This document shows, one piece after another, positions 1 to 46,820 of a stretch of DNA of 64,000 nt. How positions within the stretch are numbered: the stretch's first letter is position 1; each line of letters begins with the position of its first letter. A program made the translations under genes and the position numbers. Under the pieces are notes generated by a model that saw only the letters and a program-made list of their open reading frames with translations, made no database searches and was not told where the DNA came from. This stretch comes from Brachynemurus nebulosus (taxonomy: Eukaryota > Arthropoda > Insecta > Neuroptera > Myrmeleontidae), in the NCBI GenBank assembly GCA_035578155.1, contig JAPWDM010000005.1, forward strand, positions 27,597,108-27,661,107. Reading direction: 5' to 3'.

Positions 1-862
1 AAGACATGATGGAAGCATACCGTTAGTTCTGCAAAAGTGAAAAATTTTATTGTACTTTTAAATGATGTACATTTTCAGTATAGGATACCAGTTTCAATAG
101 TCTCTGAAAATGGAGAAGTATTTTGAGACCTTTTGATAGTTTCCTTCGGGGTGTTTTCACTTTGTAATTTTTTTAAGCTAATAAAAGCCGACAAATTCAG
201 CAAAATTACTTAATTTGGAAATATAATAGAATATTAGAAGTTAGCAAAGGTTGTTCTACTTTTATAAAAATTATTTAATTTCTTAATTTTTTCTCAAGAT
301 CTCTCCTCGCAGTCAGAATTGAAGCCTCGTAACATCTCTCAAAGGAAGTTACCTTAATTCATGAACAATACAGTATGCGCGCATGAATTCCGTTCTACGG
401 GTAAATAGGAGCAATGGGTTTGAAATCGAAAAACAGTATTGTAGTCGTCCAGAAAATGTGTCATGTCCAAACAGTGGTGCAAATGGGTCAATGAGTGAAA
501 CTGTATAACGAACAGGCACCTAAAATTAATTAATTTTTTAGCAAGATTTCTAAAAAACAAAAACAATAATTAACAATTTACTCGGCCTGGTGGTGATAAA
601 GCACTAGTCTGATTGGGCATTTTCACAAAAATTTTCTTGTACTAAAATTCCTTACGAAATATTAATTAAATTTTCTTCATCCCATACTTTTAATTTATCT
701 ACGATTTTTAGAATTTGGAAATTTTGACAATAAAATATTTTAGAAAGAAATTCATTTGTTTTCTTTTTTGAAAAAAAGTAGTCCAAATTTATTCAGAAAT
801 GAAAGAGAAAGCAAGTTTTACTTTTAACAAGTTTATTTAATTTTTATAAAAAGTAATAAACA
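1..862. other. AT-rich stretch without recognisable gene
   Basis: No ORF with recognisable domain content, no RNA gene and no clear repeat structure seen. Short ORFs on the minus strand here are low-complexity and lack codon bias. Confidence 0.5.
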
Positions 863-1036
863 TTATTCGGGCAATTTAACCACATACCAAGCAAATAATG
901 GATGCCAACGGTGTGCGGACCAGACATGTTGCTTTAACCGACGTTTACCCATAAAATCTTGAAAGCAAAGTTCACACTTAAGTTTTTGTAAACGTGTTTC
1001 ACGTGGACCATAACGATTAATATCCATTTTACCGTT
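863..1036 (-). CDS. Terminal exon with one C2H2 zinc finger (partial gene)
   Basis: Reading frame on the minus strand that ends in a stop at 863. It contains C-x2-C-x12-H-x4-H (CELC...HVWSAH), a textbook C2H2 zinc finger, preceded by a basic stretch. A splice acceptor (TTTTTGCAAG) lies at 1037-1038, so I read this as the last exon of a longer gene; the open frame upstream of the acceptor is low-complexity and probably intronic. It lies just beyond the 3' end of the channel gene and on the same strand, so the upstream exons either sit between 1037 and 2290 (none recognised) or lie within or beyond the channel gene. Terminal C2H2 exons of this kind occur in alternatively spliced BTB-zinc-finger loci such as lola, but nothing here proves that. 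It could also be a relic. Confidence 0.45.
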   Translation of the reverse strand, partial: NGKMDINRYGPRETRLQKLKCELCFQDFMGKRRLKQHVWSAHRWHPLFAWYVVKLPE

Positions 1037-2287
1037 CTTGCAAAAATAATAAGTAATAACAAAATAATAAATAATATTAGTATAATATATGTAATAGCAA
1101 AATATTTGTAAAAATAATGCAATTCTCATAACAGGACTGATCTTGCTAATTTGATTTAATAAATAAATAAAATTCCCAAAGTGCGTGTTTGCCACCCATT
1201 AAGTTAGGGTTCCTAAGCAATTATCATTTTCACAGCTTTCGGAACAATACAAGACATTTAAGTATATTTTTTACTGTTTGTCATAAAAGTAGATAGTGAC
1301 GAAAGTAATTTTTTATCACGGTCCCATCCACTTCCTAAAATGATTTGTTCGCGCTCACATTTAATCCCGAGAAAAATTGTCAACTTTTGCCCAATTCCCA
1401 CTCCTGTCCGATTTATAAGTCTTTTTATCAATTGCTTCCTAACGGGATTCGATTTTTACTTCGGGTCGTATAAAAAATTTTTTATTTCCGCTCATTTTTA
1501 AAATATCAATCCGTTCCCGTTTGGACCTAGCTATTATATCTCTACTATGAGGGTCAATTACGTGATAGTTTGGTTGCCTATACCGGTTTTAAAGAAAAAT
1601 TGATCAGCGAACAAGCCACTTATGTTAGTATGTGGAATTAAGCTTATAACACCAGAAAATACGCAATAGCTAAAAAACGAAAATTTTATTTATTTTCCGA
1701 CATTTTTCCTAATTTAAGACTTTTTAAGGGATGTTCTCTAATACCAAAACATATAGCTCCATACAAAAGTTCATTTGCTAAGAATCACGTTCTCATAAAT
1801 TATAATTTTTTTACTTAACTATAGTAAAAATTTGATTGCCAATATACGAGTAGTTACTGACAAAACTTAACCGAAATAATTTTAGCTGTGTTTTCTTATC
1901 AAATGCTAGTGTCTACAATTATTTCAAATATTTTGGACCCACAGTTGAAAAGTTACGCGTAGAAAGAAAAAAAACTAACTTTGAAGCTTAATATTTCGAA
2001 AATGGGGTTTCATTTTCAGAGCTTTATTTAACGATATTTCACACGATGTAGTCACTGAAAAAAATCTTTATTTACACTTTTCAATACGGGAAGGTACTTC
2101 AAGAAATTAAGAAAAAAATTAACTGAAATCTACAACTGTAGCGTGTACATATAAAATTTCATGTTTATAGGCCGATAAATGTAGAAATGATGAGGGTGTG
2201 ACAAACAGATAGACATGACAAAATTACAAGAATTCCAAGACTTGTTTTTCTGAAACTAAAAAAATAAAATTTACATAAATAATAAAA
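1037..2287. other. Intergenic AT-rich DNA with a dispersed-repeat fragment
   Basis: No coding signal. The segment about 1930-2235, ending in a motif like GACAAACAGATAGACATG, resembles stretches near 8170-8720, 40150-40835, 52850-53000 and 63160-63260, suggesting one dispersed repeat family with a 'gacagacggacatg'-type end. Confidence 0.35.
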
Positions 2288-2293
2288 TTTATT
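2288..2293 (-). terminator. Poly(A) signal of the channel gene
   Basis: AATAAA on the minus strand, about 30 nt downstream of the stop codon at 2324, in a T-rich context. The position is typical for a 3' UTR of a compact insect transcript. Confidence 0.5.
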
Positions 2294-2323
2294 CCATATA
2301 AACAACTTTTACAAAAACAAAGT

Positions 2324-37063
<34,740 letters not shown>

Positions 37064-37435
37064 ATTTGAAATTAATCAATTTCGTATTTGGAAATAATTG
37101 AAATTTGAATAAACAAATTTAATGCATGAATTTAAATATGTTCGCCATAGGAACAAGATTGGCGGGAAATTTCAAAATGATAGTTATTACTGCGCCATCG
37201 CATAGTCATCGTAGAAGGGAAAAAAAATTAGCGATAGTGTCGCCACAAAGATGACAGCTTAGTGTAGTTGACACATGACTTTTTGACACTTACAATTTTA
37301 ATACGATTTAATTTGAATGTTTTATATTTATAACAAGCAAAATGTTTATGGTTAGTTGATGTGTGAGAAAATTTATTGAATTTTTAATAATCATTATGAA
37401 ACTCGTTTGATTCAATTCAACTTTTCCAGAATATA
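37064..37435. promoter_or_regulatory. Head-to-head intergenic region, channel gene / TM9SF4
   Basis: 372 bp between the two divergent ATGs. It must hold both start regions; TTTTCCAG directly before the TM9SF4 ATG exon (acceptor at about 37430) shows an untranslated first exon within it. No clear TATA box seen. Confidence 0.5.
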
Positions 37436-40400
37436 ATGGGTATACTGTTATTTCTAATTACAATACTTTTTGATGTGTCACATCAATTCTATGTTCCGGG
37501 GGTTGCCCCCGTCGAATTTCGGAAAGGTCAAAAGATTGATGTGAAAGCGGTCAAAATGACCAGTGTTCACACCCAATTACCGTACGAATATTATTCATTG
37601 CCTTTTTGTTTGCCAAAAAATGGTACATTCATATACAAATCAGAAAATCTCGGTGAAGTGTTACGTGGCGATCGAATTGTAAATACACCGTACGAGGTTC
37701 AAATGGCTGAAAATATTGACTGTAAATTATTGTGTCATACACCGGATAAACCAATGAATTGGAATGCCGAAGAGTCACAGCGGGTCATTGATCGAATAAA
37801 ACATGAGTATTTTGTGCATTTGTGAGTAAAATTTTTATTGTATTAAGCTAAAATATTAAATTTATGTTGGTGAAAAATTTTTTAAAATGTAGATTAGTGG
37901 ATAACTTACCAGCGGCAACTCGAATTTTTAATCCGGATATTCAGGAGTATCAGGTAGAGCATGGTTATCCGCTCGGAATGAACAAAAATGATAAACAGTA
38001 TATAAATAATCATTTAAAAATCAAACTATTCTATCATAATCACACACCGTAAGTATAATTGTTGTTAGAACTATGCCGTAATGATCAGTGCCAGTCAAAT
38101 CAGTTTTTTATGTCCTTTTCTATTTGTAAATTACTTCTTGAAATCAAAATAATAATCTATATTTCAATACTAATATTACAGCAATCCCCCGAAAAACACG
38201 ATTAATTGGTTATGTGTTCTTTGAAACTGTGTTGTTCGAGACTACAAAAGACGGGATTCCATTTTATATAAATTTGTAAGTAATGTGTATTTATTACAAT
38301 TAAAATGGAATGGAATTGAGCATTCATAAGCTCTGAAGTCGGTTTATCATAAAATGTACGGTTTATTGAAAACTTTAATTATAAATATCTCGTAAACGGT
38401 GCATCGTAGCGAAAAAATAACGAAATTTTTGAAGGCTTAAGCGAATCAAGTTGTGGATATTCCATACGTATAGCGGCTGTCAAAACCTACTTTTCGTTAT
38501 CGAAAATTATCGATACCAAGTTACTCATCATAAATTGATTATAATTGATTAAGTCAGGCTCATTAGTTCCATTGATTTAAGTCACCAATAGAATATTTTC
38601 AAAAAAATTAGTTTTCAACACTTTTGTGTAAACGTAAACTTTTGATCATAAATATCTCTTAAATGGCGCGTCGTAGCTCAAAAATAACGAAATTTTTTAA
38701 GGCCTAAGCAAAGCAAGTTGTGGGTATTCCAAACATATTGGGACTATCAAAACTTACATTTCGAAAATTATCGATGTCGAAAATAACGATACTTTCAAAA
38801 TTTAAATATGTAAATTTCTACATATTCGTTATCATTTCTATTAAGTATTCAATGTACACGATTTTTATTCATGTAAATCAAATCCTCATGGAACGGATAT
38901 ATTTGCGTGCCGGTGTAAATATATATCAAATATATAATATATGTATTTTATTATTTTTCAAAAGAATTACTTAAAAATCAAGTTTGAAACCGTGTGATTC
39001 GGGGTAAGTTATCCGTGTTCTTCGAGTACTGTGTTCTTCGGGGGTTGCCTGTATAAATACAGAAGTGAGTTTGTATGATTGTTTGTATCGTTTTCGCGCC
39101 TCAATAGCTTAACCAATTGACTTAAAGCTTTGCACAGAGATAGCTAGTGGAACGCAAACTTCCCGCGCGAAAATGTATTTGAAGGATTGTCTATTCTTGC
39201 GGTCTTAACCGCTCGCTAGTCGATTTGCAACTTTATCGAATAATGTCTTTGCACCGTTGTTATTAATAAAATTGCTAATTTCACGGATAGAAAGAGATAG
39301 AAGGAACCGATTTCCCTTTACATCGGTAATGACTTAAATTTAATGATTTCTTTTTATGTAGTTCTTTATATCGTGTTGTTGGATTCGAAGTCGAGGCACT
39401 GTCAGTCCACCTCTCCGAATACACGTTCAATGGTAATGCGTGTAATTTCCCCGATCGTCCTAAACCGCAGGAGGTGAACGGTAATTCGGGCACTCGATTA
39501 CTGTTCACGTATTCGGTCCAGTGGGAAAAGTCGGATGTGAGTTGGGCATCCCGATGGGACATTTATTTGGGCATGAATGATGTCCAAATTCATTGGTTTT
39601 CAATTATTAATTCACTAGTGGTTGTATTCTTTCTATCAGGTAACTTTGTAATCGTCCTGTTTTGTTCTTTTGTAACGAGTTTTGTCGATTGCAGGCATTT
39701 TAACGATGATTATGGTTCGAACGTTACGACGTGATATCGCCCGATATAATGCCGATGATGGTTTCGAGGAAGCAATTGAAGAGACGGGATGGAAATTGGT
39801 TCATGGGGACGTGTTTCGACCCCCGAGACATCCGAGACTGTTCGCGGCCGTAATCGGAAGCGGAATTCAGATATTCTTTATGGCATTGATTACAATATGT
39901 TCGTATTCTATTGATTGTTTATTTTTCGGGTTTCTTACTCAAAAATCTTGGAATTGTTATAATTTCGTCATATTTTTGGACTTACGGAGATTAAATTTGG
40001 CATGTACATTGATGAGCACCAAAAAAGTTTAATTTTTTTTAAAGTTACTTTTATTGTATTAAATGTTTTTTCGCGTATAGCATCGTTGGAGAGGGCTTTT
40101 AAAATAAAGCTGAAATTTCTTTGCAAGAAATTTTGATAAATATATTTCGTAAAAGTGGCTAAAAATAAAAAGAAAATCTTAACTTCATTTTAAGAGCACT
40201 TTCTAAAACGATATCTCATACAATACGGTACGTAGAATGAAATTAAGAAAATGAAAAAAATTAAGAAAATTTACTTGTCTTATTAATAAATAAAACACTT
40301 TACGTTTCAAAAATGCCATTTTTAATAGTTTAAAATCTTATGACATATTTCGGTCAGTATGATCATTATCAAACAATATGATATGTTTTGGTCAGGGTAA

Positions 40401-43400
40401 AGTGTTTTATTTATTTATAGCAAATAAGAAATACCATAAAGTAACGCTCAAATCTATTAAATTTACTTGTCCTGTTTATTAATTGAGATCTTTAGTTACT
40501 TCATGTATATTTGATTTCATAGAAATCTGGGACAAATCTTGTAGCTCATTCTCACGTTGTAAAATGGGTTTATTTTGATGATAAATTAAATGTTAAATTA
40601 GTTTTTATTTATAAATGTTAAATTAGTTTTATTTAAATGTTAAATTAGTTTTTATTTATTAGTTTTTATTTAAAAATATTAATTAAATTATTTTAATTAG
40701 TCAAATTTATACCTATAACTTAAAATAAAGTGTCCTAGATTCTTTTAAAACTATTTTCACATGCAGAATTTCATCTTCATAGTCCAAAAATGTGGAATGA
40801 TAAGGATATGACAGACGAACGGACATGTCGAAATTACAACGTCTAAGAAAATAAGACACGTTACTTTTCAAAAACACCACTTTTATTTTTAAAACTCTTA
40901 TGACATTTTTCGGTCAGTATGACCATTATCGAAAAGTTTGAACATGTTTTTACCTTTTTGAGTTTGATATGATTAGGGAATCCTAACTTTGCTCATGATT
41001 CAACACACCTTTAATGAATTTTTATGTTACAGTCTTTGCGATGTTAGGAATGTTATCGCCATCATCCCGAGGGGCCCTGATGACTGCCGTGATATTTTTA
41101 TACGTATTTATGGGTCTAATTGCTGGTTACTTTTCGGCGCGCCTATATAAAACAATGAAAGGACGCCAATGGAAAAAGGCGGCATTCCTCACAGCCACAT
41201 TGTACCCGGCAATTGTTTTTGGAACATGTTTCCTGTTGAATTTCTTTATTTGGGGTAAAGATTCCAGTGGGGCCGTTCCATTTTCAACAATGATCGCGCT
41301 ACTGTTGCTCTGGTTTTGTATCTCGTTACCGTTGGTATTTTTGGGATACTATTTCGGATATCGGAAACAGCCGTATCAACATCCGGTGCGTACGAATCAA
41401 ATCCCACGGCAAGTCCCGGAACAAGTTTGGTACATGAATCCGATATTATGGTATGAATTATGTAAATTCTTGTAGGAGAGAATGGGGATTTATTTGTGTA
41501 ATAATTTGATTTTTGTGTTTCAGTACATTGATGGCGGGTATATTGCCGTTTGGAGCTGTTTTTATTGAATTGTTTTTCATTTTCACGGCAATTTGGGAAA
41601 ATCAGTTTTATTATTTATTCGGATTTTTATTCTTGGTGTTTTGTATTTTAGTGATTTCCTGTTCTCAAATTTCAATTGTAATGGTCTACTTTCAGTTATG
41701 CGGCGAGGTTTGTATAATTTTAAGGCTAAATAAGGTTTTTAAATGAAAATTTAAAAATAATATTCTATAAAACTTATTTTTTGATATCAGTTAAGCATAT
41801 ATCGCGCGTACTCTTTCTCAACCTCGTATCTGAAAAGTCCCAATTTTTGGACACATAAAAAAAACGTATTTAATTCTGTGTTTTCATCATTATGAACTTA
41901 AGATTTATGCTGATTACACCCTTTGATGTTGGCTACCTACATATATAAATATATATAGATAAGTATATATATAATTACAATATTTAATGTTTTTTGTGTG
42001 TCCTAAAACATGCAGTTTTTGATATACGAGGTTGAGAAAGAATACGCGCGATATGCCAAATCAAATAACACCAGTACATCTAAATTTTTACTTAAACCTT
42101 TTTTTCTGACAATGATTCGATAAAATATGCTGAATTTTGTAAAATTTATCAAAAATTAACTGTTCAGTTTTAATTAAAAATTGCTGTGACAAACAATCGT
42201 TGTTATAATGATGTCACAATTTGAAAATAAACAAACGTCAACGTCAATCTTTATAACCTCAAAATTTTTTCATTATATTCATTATCGTAGACAGGGATGA
42301 ATTGGGACAGGCGGGTGAATAGGGACAAAACGAAAAATATTATTCATGAGCTTAGTTTAAAAATACTAGACGTAAATGCGAACATATATCTTCCTTAAAC
42401 TATAGTAAAATAATTATTCTTCCGGGTTAAAATAGTGACTAAGCTTGAAGTTGGATAAAAAATATTAAAAAATCAGTTAAGATTGACGTCTCAAACAGTG
42501 CTATTTTTTGTTTCTTAAAACTTTATCTAAAAACTATTTATTTCGCTGCTCTTATGAATAAATTGTTTAATCGAAATTTTAGTTAGTGTGAATAGGGACA
42601 GGATATAAGTTAATAGGGATGTTATACCAAGTATAAAGGGACAAATGTGGGGTGATTAGGGGCGGATGAAGGATGTATTGGAACATATAACAGAGTTTTT
42701 TCAAGGTCATCACGTCATTCGATATTTTTATAAACACATTCAGCATAACATTTTTTTACTTTATAAACTTTACTTTGGATTTTACGTTTATTTCTACAGA
42801 AAATCATGACGTATTATTTCTTTTTTGGATGTATAAATACAAAAAATTCTAAATTATGTTATATTTGAATGTTAATTTTAGTCGGCCCTACGAGTCGTCC
42901 CTATTTACCCTTTTATCGTCTCTTTTGACTCCAATTTACCATAGAGAAAAAATTATAAATTTTTGTTATTTTTTCAAAAACCACCGATATTTTCAAAATT
43001 TTTTGTATATTGAGATAAAGTGACCATCCTCGCGAAATTTTTAATATATTAAAGGTTGGGTACTCATAAAATAAATACAAAAGAGTACGGTGTGAAGTCT
43101 GAACTCGTGCCTATTTACCCCTATCTACGGTATCTATGTGAATTCAATATGGGATCTGTCCTAAAGGAGGAGCTTCAGAAAAATGGCTGACAAAAAAGTG
43201 CATTAACATTAGTTTCATATATAGTAACCAGTGCTATATTAAGAGAAAATGATAAATATTAGAACTGTTTGTATTTGGGTTGACACAAGTTCGTAGCAAA
43301 GGAACTTTGTTGAAGAATAGAAAATTTGACATCTGTAAAACAGTTAAAATGTGGTTAAAATATGGAAAAAATGCGTGAATGAGTTAGTGAATATTATAAT

Positions 43401-43985
43401 TTAGAGTATACGAACGTCAAATTTAAATAGCAAACGTCATAAAATAACTGGAGAACTGTAAATGATTGGAAAAATTAAATCAATTGTATGTATTTTCAGA
43501 TCTACAAAATTCAGCTCATAAATGACATTTGAGTAAATGCACTTTAAGAATAGTCTGATTTTTAACACCAGATGTCATACCACCATTCGACAGATCCCAG
43601 TTGAAAATAAACAAGAATTTTGTATCGTCCATAATAATTATCAGAATCTACATTTTTCTTTTTTTTTTTACAAATTTTGACCATTCTGAAGTAATAGTGC
43701 GTTTTAAATCATATTTAAAATTTAATGTAAATATTTATATTGCAGGATTATCATTGGTGGTGGCGCAGTTTTGTCGTTTCCGGTGGATCAGCTGTTTATG
43801 TGTTTGCATATTCAATATTTTATTTTATAACAAAATTAGAAATTACCGAATTTATCCCGACATTACTCTATTTCTCGTATACGGGTCTAATGGTTTTGAC
43901 ATTTTGGCTTTTGACTGGAACAATTGGATTTTTCGCCGCTTATTCGTTTATTAGAAAAATTTATAGTGCTGTCAAAATTGATTAA
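37436..43985 (+). CDS. TM9SF4: Transmembrane 9 superfamily member 4, seven coding exons
   Basis: Exons 37436-37821, 37893-38048, 39362-39639, 39695-39898, 41033-41450, 41524-41707 and 43746-43985 sum to 1866 nt (621 aa), all phases matching; human TM9SF4 is about 640 aa. A signal peptide ([16 protein letters not shown]) is followed by the lumenal domain beginning [11 protein letters not shown], with [11 protein letters not shown] and [14 protein letters not shown] typical of the family, then the membrane half with nine predicted helices, the [27 protein letters not shown] and [15 protein letters not shown] stretches, and the C-terminus KIYSAVKID. The KxD-type tail matches the KVD/KID Golgi-retention signal of TM9SF proteins. 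Known roles include sorting of membrane proteins, endosomal acidity and, in flies, phagocytosis. Intron 2 carries a pogo-like MITE. Confidence 0.93.
38179..39051. mobile_element. Non-autonomous pogo/Tigger-like element in TM9SF4 intron 2
   Basis: Left end CAGCAATCCCCCGAAAAACAC and right end inverse GTGTTCTTCGGGGGTTGCCTG, flanked by TA on both sides (38177-38178, 39052-39053). TA duplication and CAG-tipped ends fit pogo elements. The interior has a degenerate 266-bp tandem duplication (ATAAATATCTC at about 38384 and 38650); no transposase. Confidence 0.75.
41796..42056. mobile_element. MITE in TM9SF4 intron 6
   Basis: CATATATCGCGCGTACTCTT...CAACCTCGTAT (41797-41830) is mirrored by ATACGAGGTTGAGAAAGAAT...CGCGATATG (42024-42055). 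About 260 bp, no ORF. Confidence 0.7.
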
Positions 43986-45326
43986 TTTTTATTTAAAATT
44001 ATTTTGATTTCTTAGAACATTTTTTAGATAGACAACTAAATGAATATACCGTGATATAATTTAACAAAACTGAAATGAGTGGTATGTGTGTTCCAGACTG
44101 TTTTTGAGAGCGACTCTTCGAATTCAGTTGATTTTATTTCATTCTCTGACGTTATTAACATTATGCGATCGACACATGCGCAACTTTGTGCGTTGTGAAC
44201 ATAACCAAAGTTTTATACTTAACGAGTTTTTATAATTCTCTTTGAAGAAACTAACCTTAAATATCAAGGTTTGACAGTTCAAAGTGCTATGTTAGATGAT
44301 ATTATGAAGACCCGTTATATATATTAATATTTTCATTTTGGTCTCGAAAAAAAAAAACTGTGTCAAATTCAATCGGCCTATTATTACGAAATTATTAAGA
44401 AAATAATCAGCTGTTTTTATTCCGCCATTTTTAAAAGAAAGATTTTCAAATAATAGCTCAAACTTATTTTTCATTTTCACATAAAAGGTCGATTATCTTA
44501 TTTTAAAATGCATAAACTACAGTAGCGGCTGTGTAACTTATTAAAGAAAAGGTAATTTAATAAGATAATCGACATTTTAAATACATAGTACAAATAATTC
44601 TGAATAAATTATATTTTCGAAACAATATATATTTTGATGGTTGTAATAATTTATTAAATTTCCACTAAGCCCAGAAAACTTTATTTTCTATTTAATTTTA
44701 CGTAATCAACAAACAGGTCTTTAGATAGTGAAGAGGTCAAAATAAGTGAATCTGTATATAATTTTTATAACAGTTCCTTTAATTCACAAATTTTTGGTTT
44801 TTTGCACATATTTTTTTTTATTTTTTTCTTTTTTATTTTTTGTTCTCAAATTAATAGACGGACTTAATTGCTTTAACATTTTTTGCCAATGTCCTCAATT
44901 TACTTAAATAATTTTTTTTTCGAATTATTTATAACTAAATTAAATTTTTTGTAATTTTTAAAAAAAAATTATAATATTTTAAGCGTTCGAATGAATCTAT
45001 ATACTCTTTATTTTATATTTTATAATCTTTAAAAAAATGCATTTGATTTCATATTTTTCAAACTGTACATAATTATGAACAAATTGTTATTAGGATGCGT
45101 GTGTTAAAAATAAACTTTTTTTTTAATATTCAAAATTTGTATTTTATTTGTGTTTGCCTACCATTGTTAACTCATTATATCTCACACCTGTCTAGTTAGA
45201 TTTCGACAAAATTTTACATAAATATCCAGAATAGAAAAAAATAAAAAATTTGAAATTAATTAAATAAAAAGGTTATACACAGAAAAAGGAGATAAAAAGT
45301 ATTCCAATAATATCAATAGTTTACGT
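43986..45326. other. TM9SF4 3' UTR and intergenic AT-rich DNA
   Basis: AATAAA at 44603-44608 is a possible TM9SF4 polyadenylation signal; another lies at about 45109. No other gene. Confidence 0.4.
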
Positions 45327-46250
45327 CAGTATTTCCCAACCGTTGGTTCGTGGACCGGTACCGGGCTGCGAAAGTATCTCACTGGTCTGTAAAAAGATGC
45401 GTGAATTACAATGAACTAATGGCGAACTTCTAACTTACATTTCAACTAATGGCAAGAATGATTCTAGCCTACAAAAATCTTGTTTAAAATAAAAGAATTG
45501 CTTTTAAACATTCCTGTACTGCTTAAGAAAGTATCGACATCTATCTTAATTACATTGTAGATCAAGTGGTCGGAAAGCGACATTTCATATTACACGACCT
45601 AATGTTTTTTCCAGCTAATGGTGGAAATGATGGTAGGCTGCAAGAATACAATTTGAAATTAAAGAATCTCTTTTAAATATTTCACTAATACTTAAGAAAG
45701 TGTCGATATTTATCTCAATTACATTGTATACCAAACGAAAACGACATTTCATATTACACGATCTAATATTATTCCAACTTACGGTGGAGATGAGTCTAGG
45801 CTGAAAGTAGTGGCGTAGCTAGGCGTGGGCGATGTGGACCCACGCCCACGGCCTCGCACCTAAAAGGGCCTCGTGAGCGCACTTAAAGACGCTTCGCGAG
45901 CGCACTTAAAGGGGTCTCGCGAGCGCACTTAAAGGGTCTCGTTTTTTTTTTTTGCGCTCATCGCCTAGTTTTTAAGACAAAAATTTCAAAAAGAAGATTA
46001 AAGGGGGCCTCGCAAAAATTATTTTGCTCACTCCCTATTTTCGTCTTGTGACGCCACTGGCTGAAAGGATTTTACTTATAATTAAAGAATTGTTTTCAAA
46101 CATTTCTCTAATTTTGAAGAATGTGTCGATATGTATTTGAATTATATGTTCGGCCAAATAGTTTGAAAACCATATTTCATAACATTTTAATAACATTTTG
46201 CTAAAATTTTTAAAGTTTTGTATATATAAAAATTAATGCATTTTGTAGTA
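45327..46250. mobile_element. hAT-like transposon debris
   Basis: CAGTATTTCCCAACCGTTGG at 45327 resembles hAT-type tips (CAGxGxTTCTCAACC). Partly repeated modules follow (CATTTCATATTACACGA at about 45583 and 45743). No transposase frame survives. It is interrupted by a nested MITE. Confidence 0.5.
45808..46058. mobile_element. Nested MITE with 9-bp target duplication
   Basis: Ends AGTGGCGT and ACGCCACT; flanked by identical GGCTGAAAG at 45799-45807 and 46059-46067. The interior is GC-rich with four copies of a GCGAGCGCACTTAAAG-like unit. Confidence 0.75.
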
Positions 46251-46751
46251 AATGTCACATGTGAGTCTTTGTTGAATGCTTTATAGTATTGAAGACATGA
46301 CTGGATGGTGTTATGTAACATTTTTATAATTTTACAAAAGAAGCGTTTGAAAGTTTTTATTTACATATACTACCCATGCAATAGCACATGTTTATTATTG
46401 AATTTCTACAAAACTATTAGACGTACTGAAACCAAATTTTAATATACGGTACTTTAGCATAGGATATTCAAAATTTTACAAAATATGACTTTTTGAAAAA
46501 AATGTTACTTAACACCTTCATCCACTCACGTCTTTAATTCAAGTCGTAATTGTTTACATAAACTGGAAGAGAAAGAAACGTTATCGTATTGTTATTTTAT
46601 ATTTTTAATTTTTTTAAAATAAAAAGTAAGATAGCTTTCTCATGATATTATGTGTAATTTTGTTGTCCCTAACGGGTTAATTATTTTTATCCATAGTCAA
46701 AAAGGCGGGACTAAATAACACTAGAGACACTAGACTTGCGCAGAATTGTCT

Positions 46752-46757
46752 TTTATT
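46752..46757 (-). terminator. Poly(A) signal candidate of JMJD7
   Basis: AATAAA on the minus strand 64 nt past the stop; a second overlapping copy follows. Confidence 0.4.
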
Positions 46758-46820
46758 TTATTTTGTTGGCTATAGTCAGTGATACAATAAAAAAACAACA
46801 AAACTTAATTAAAAAATGTT

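Noticed and set aside
38182..38276. TM9SF4 exon following TTACAG
   Set aside because: It breaks the reading frame and belongs to a TA-flanked pogo-like MITE; the exon at 39362 continues the frame and the family sequence.
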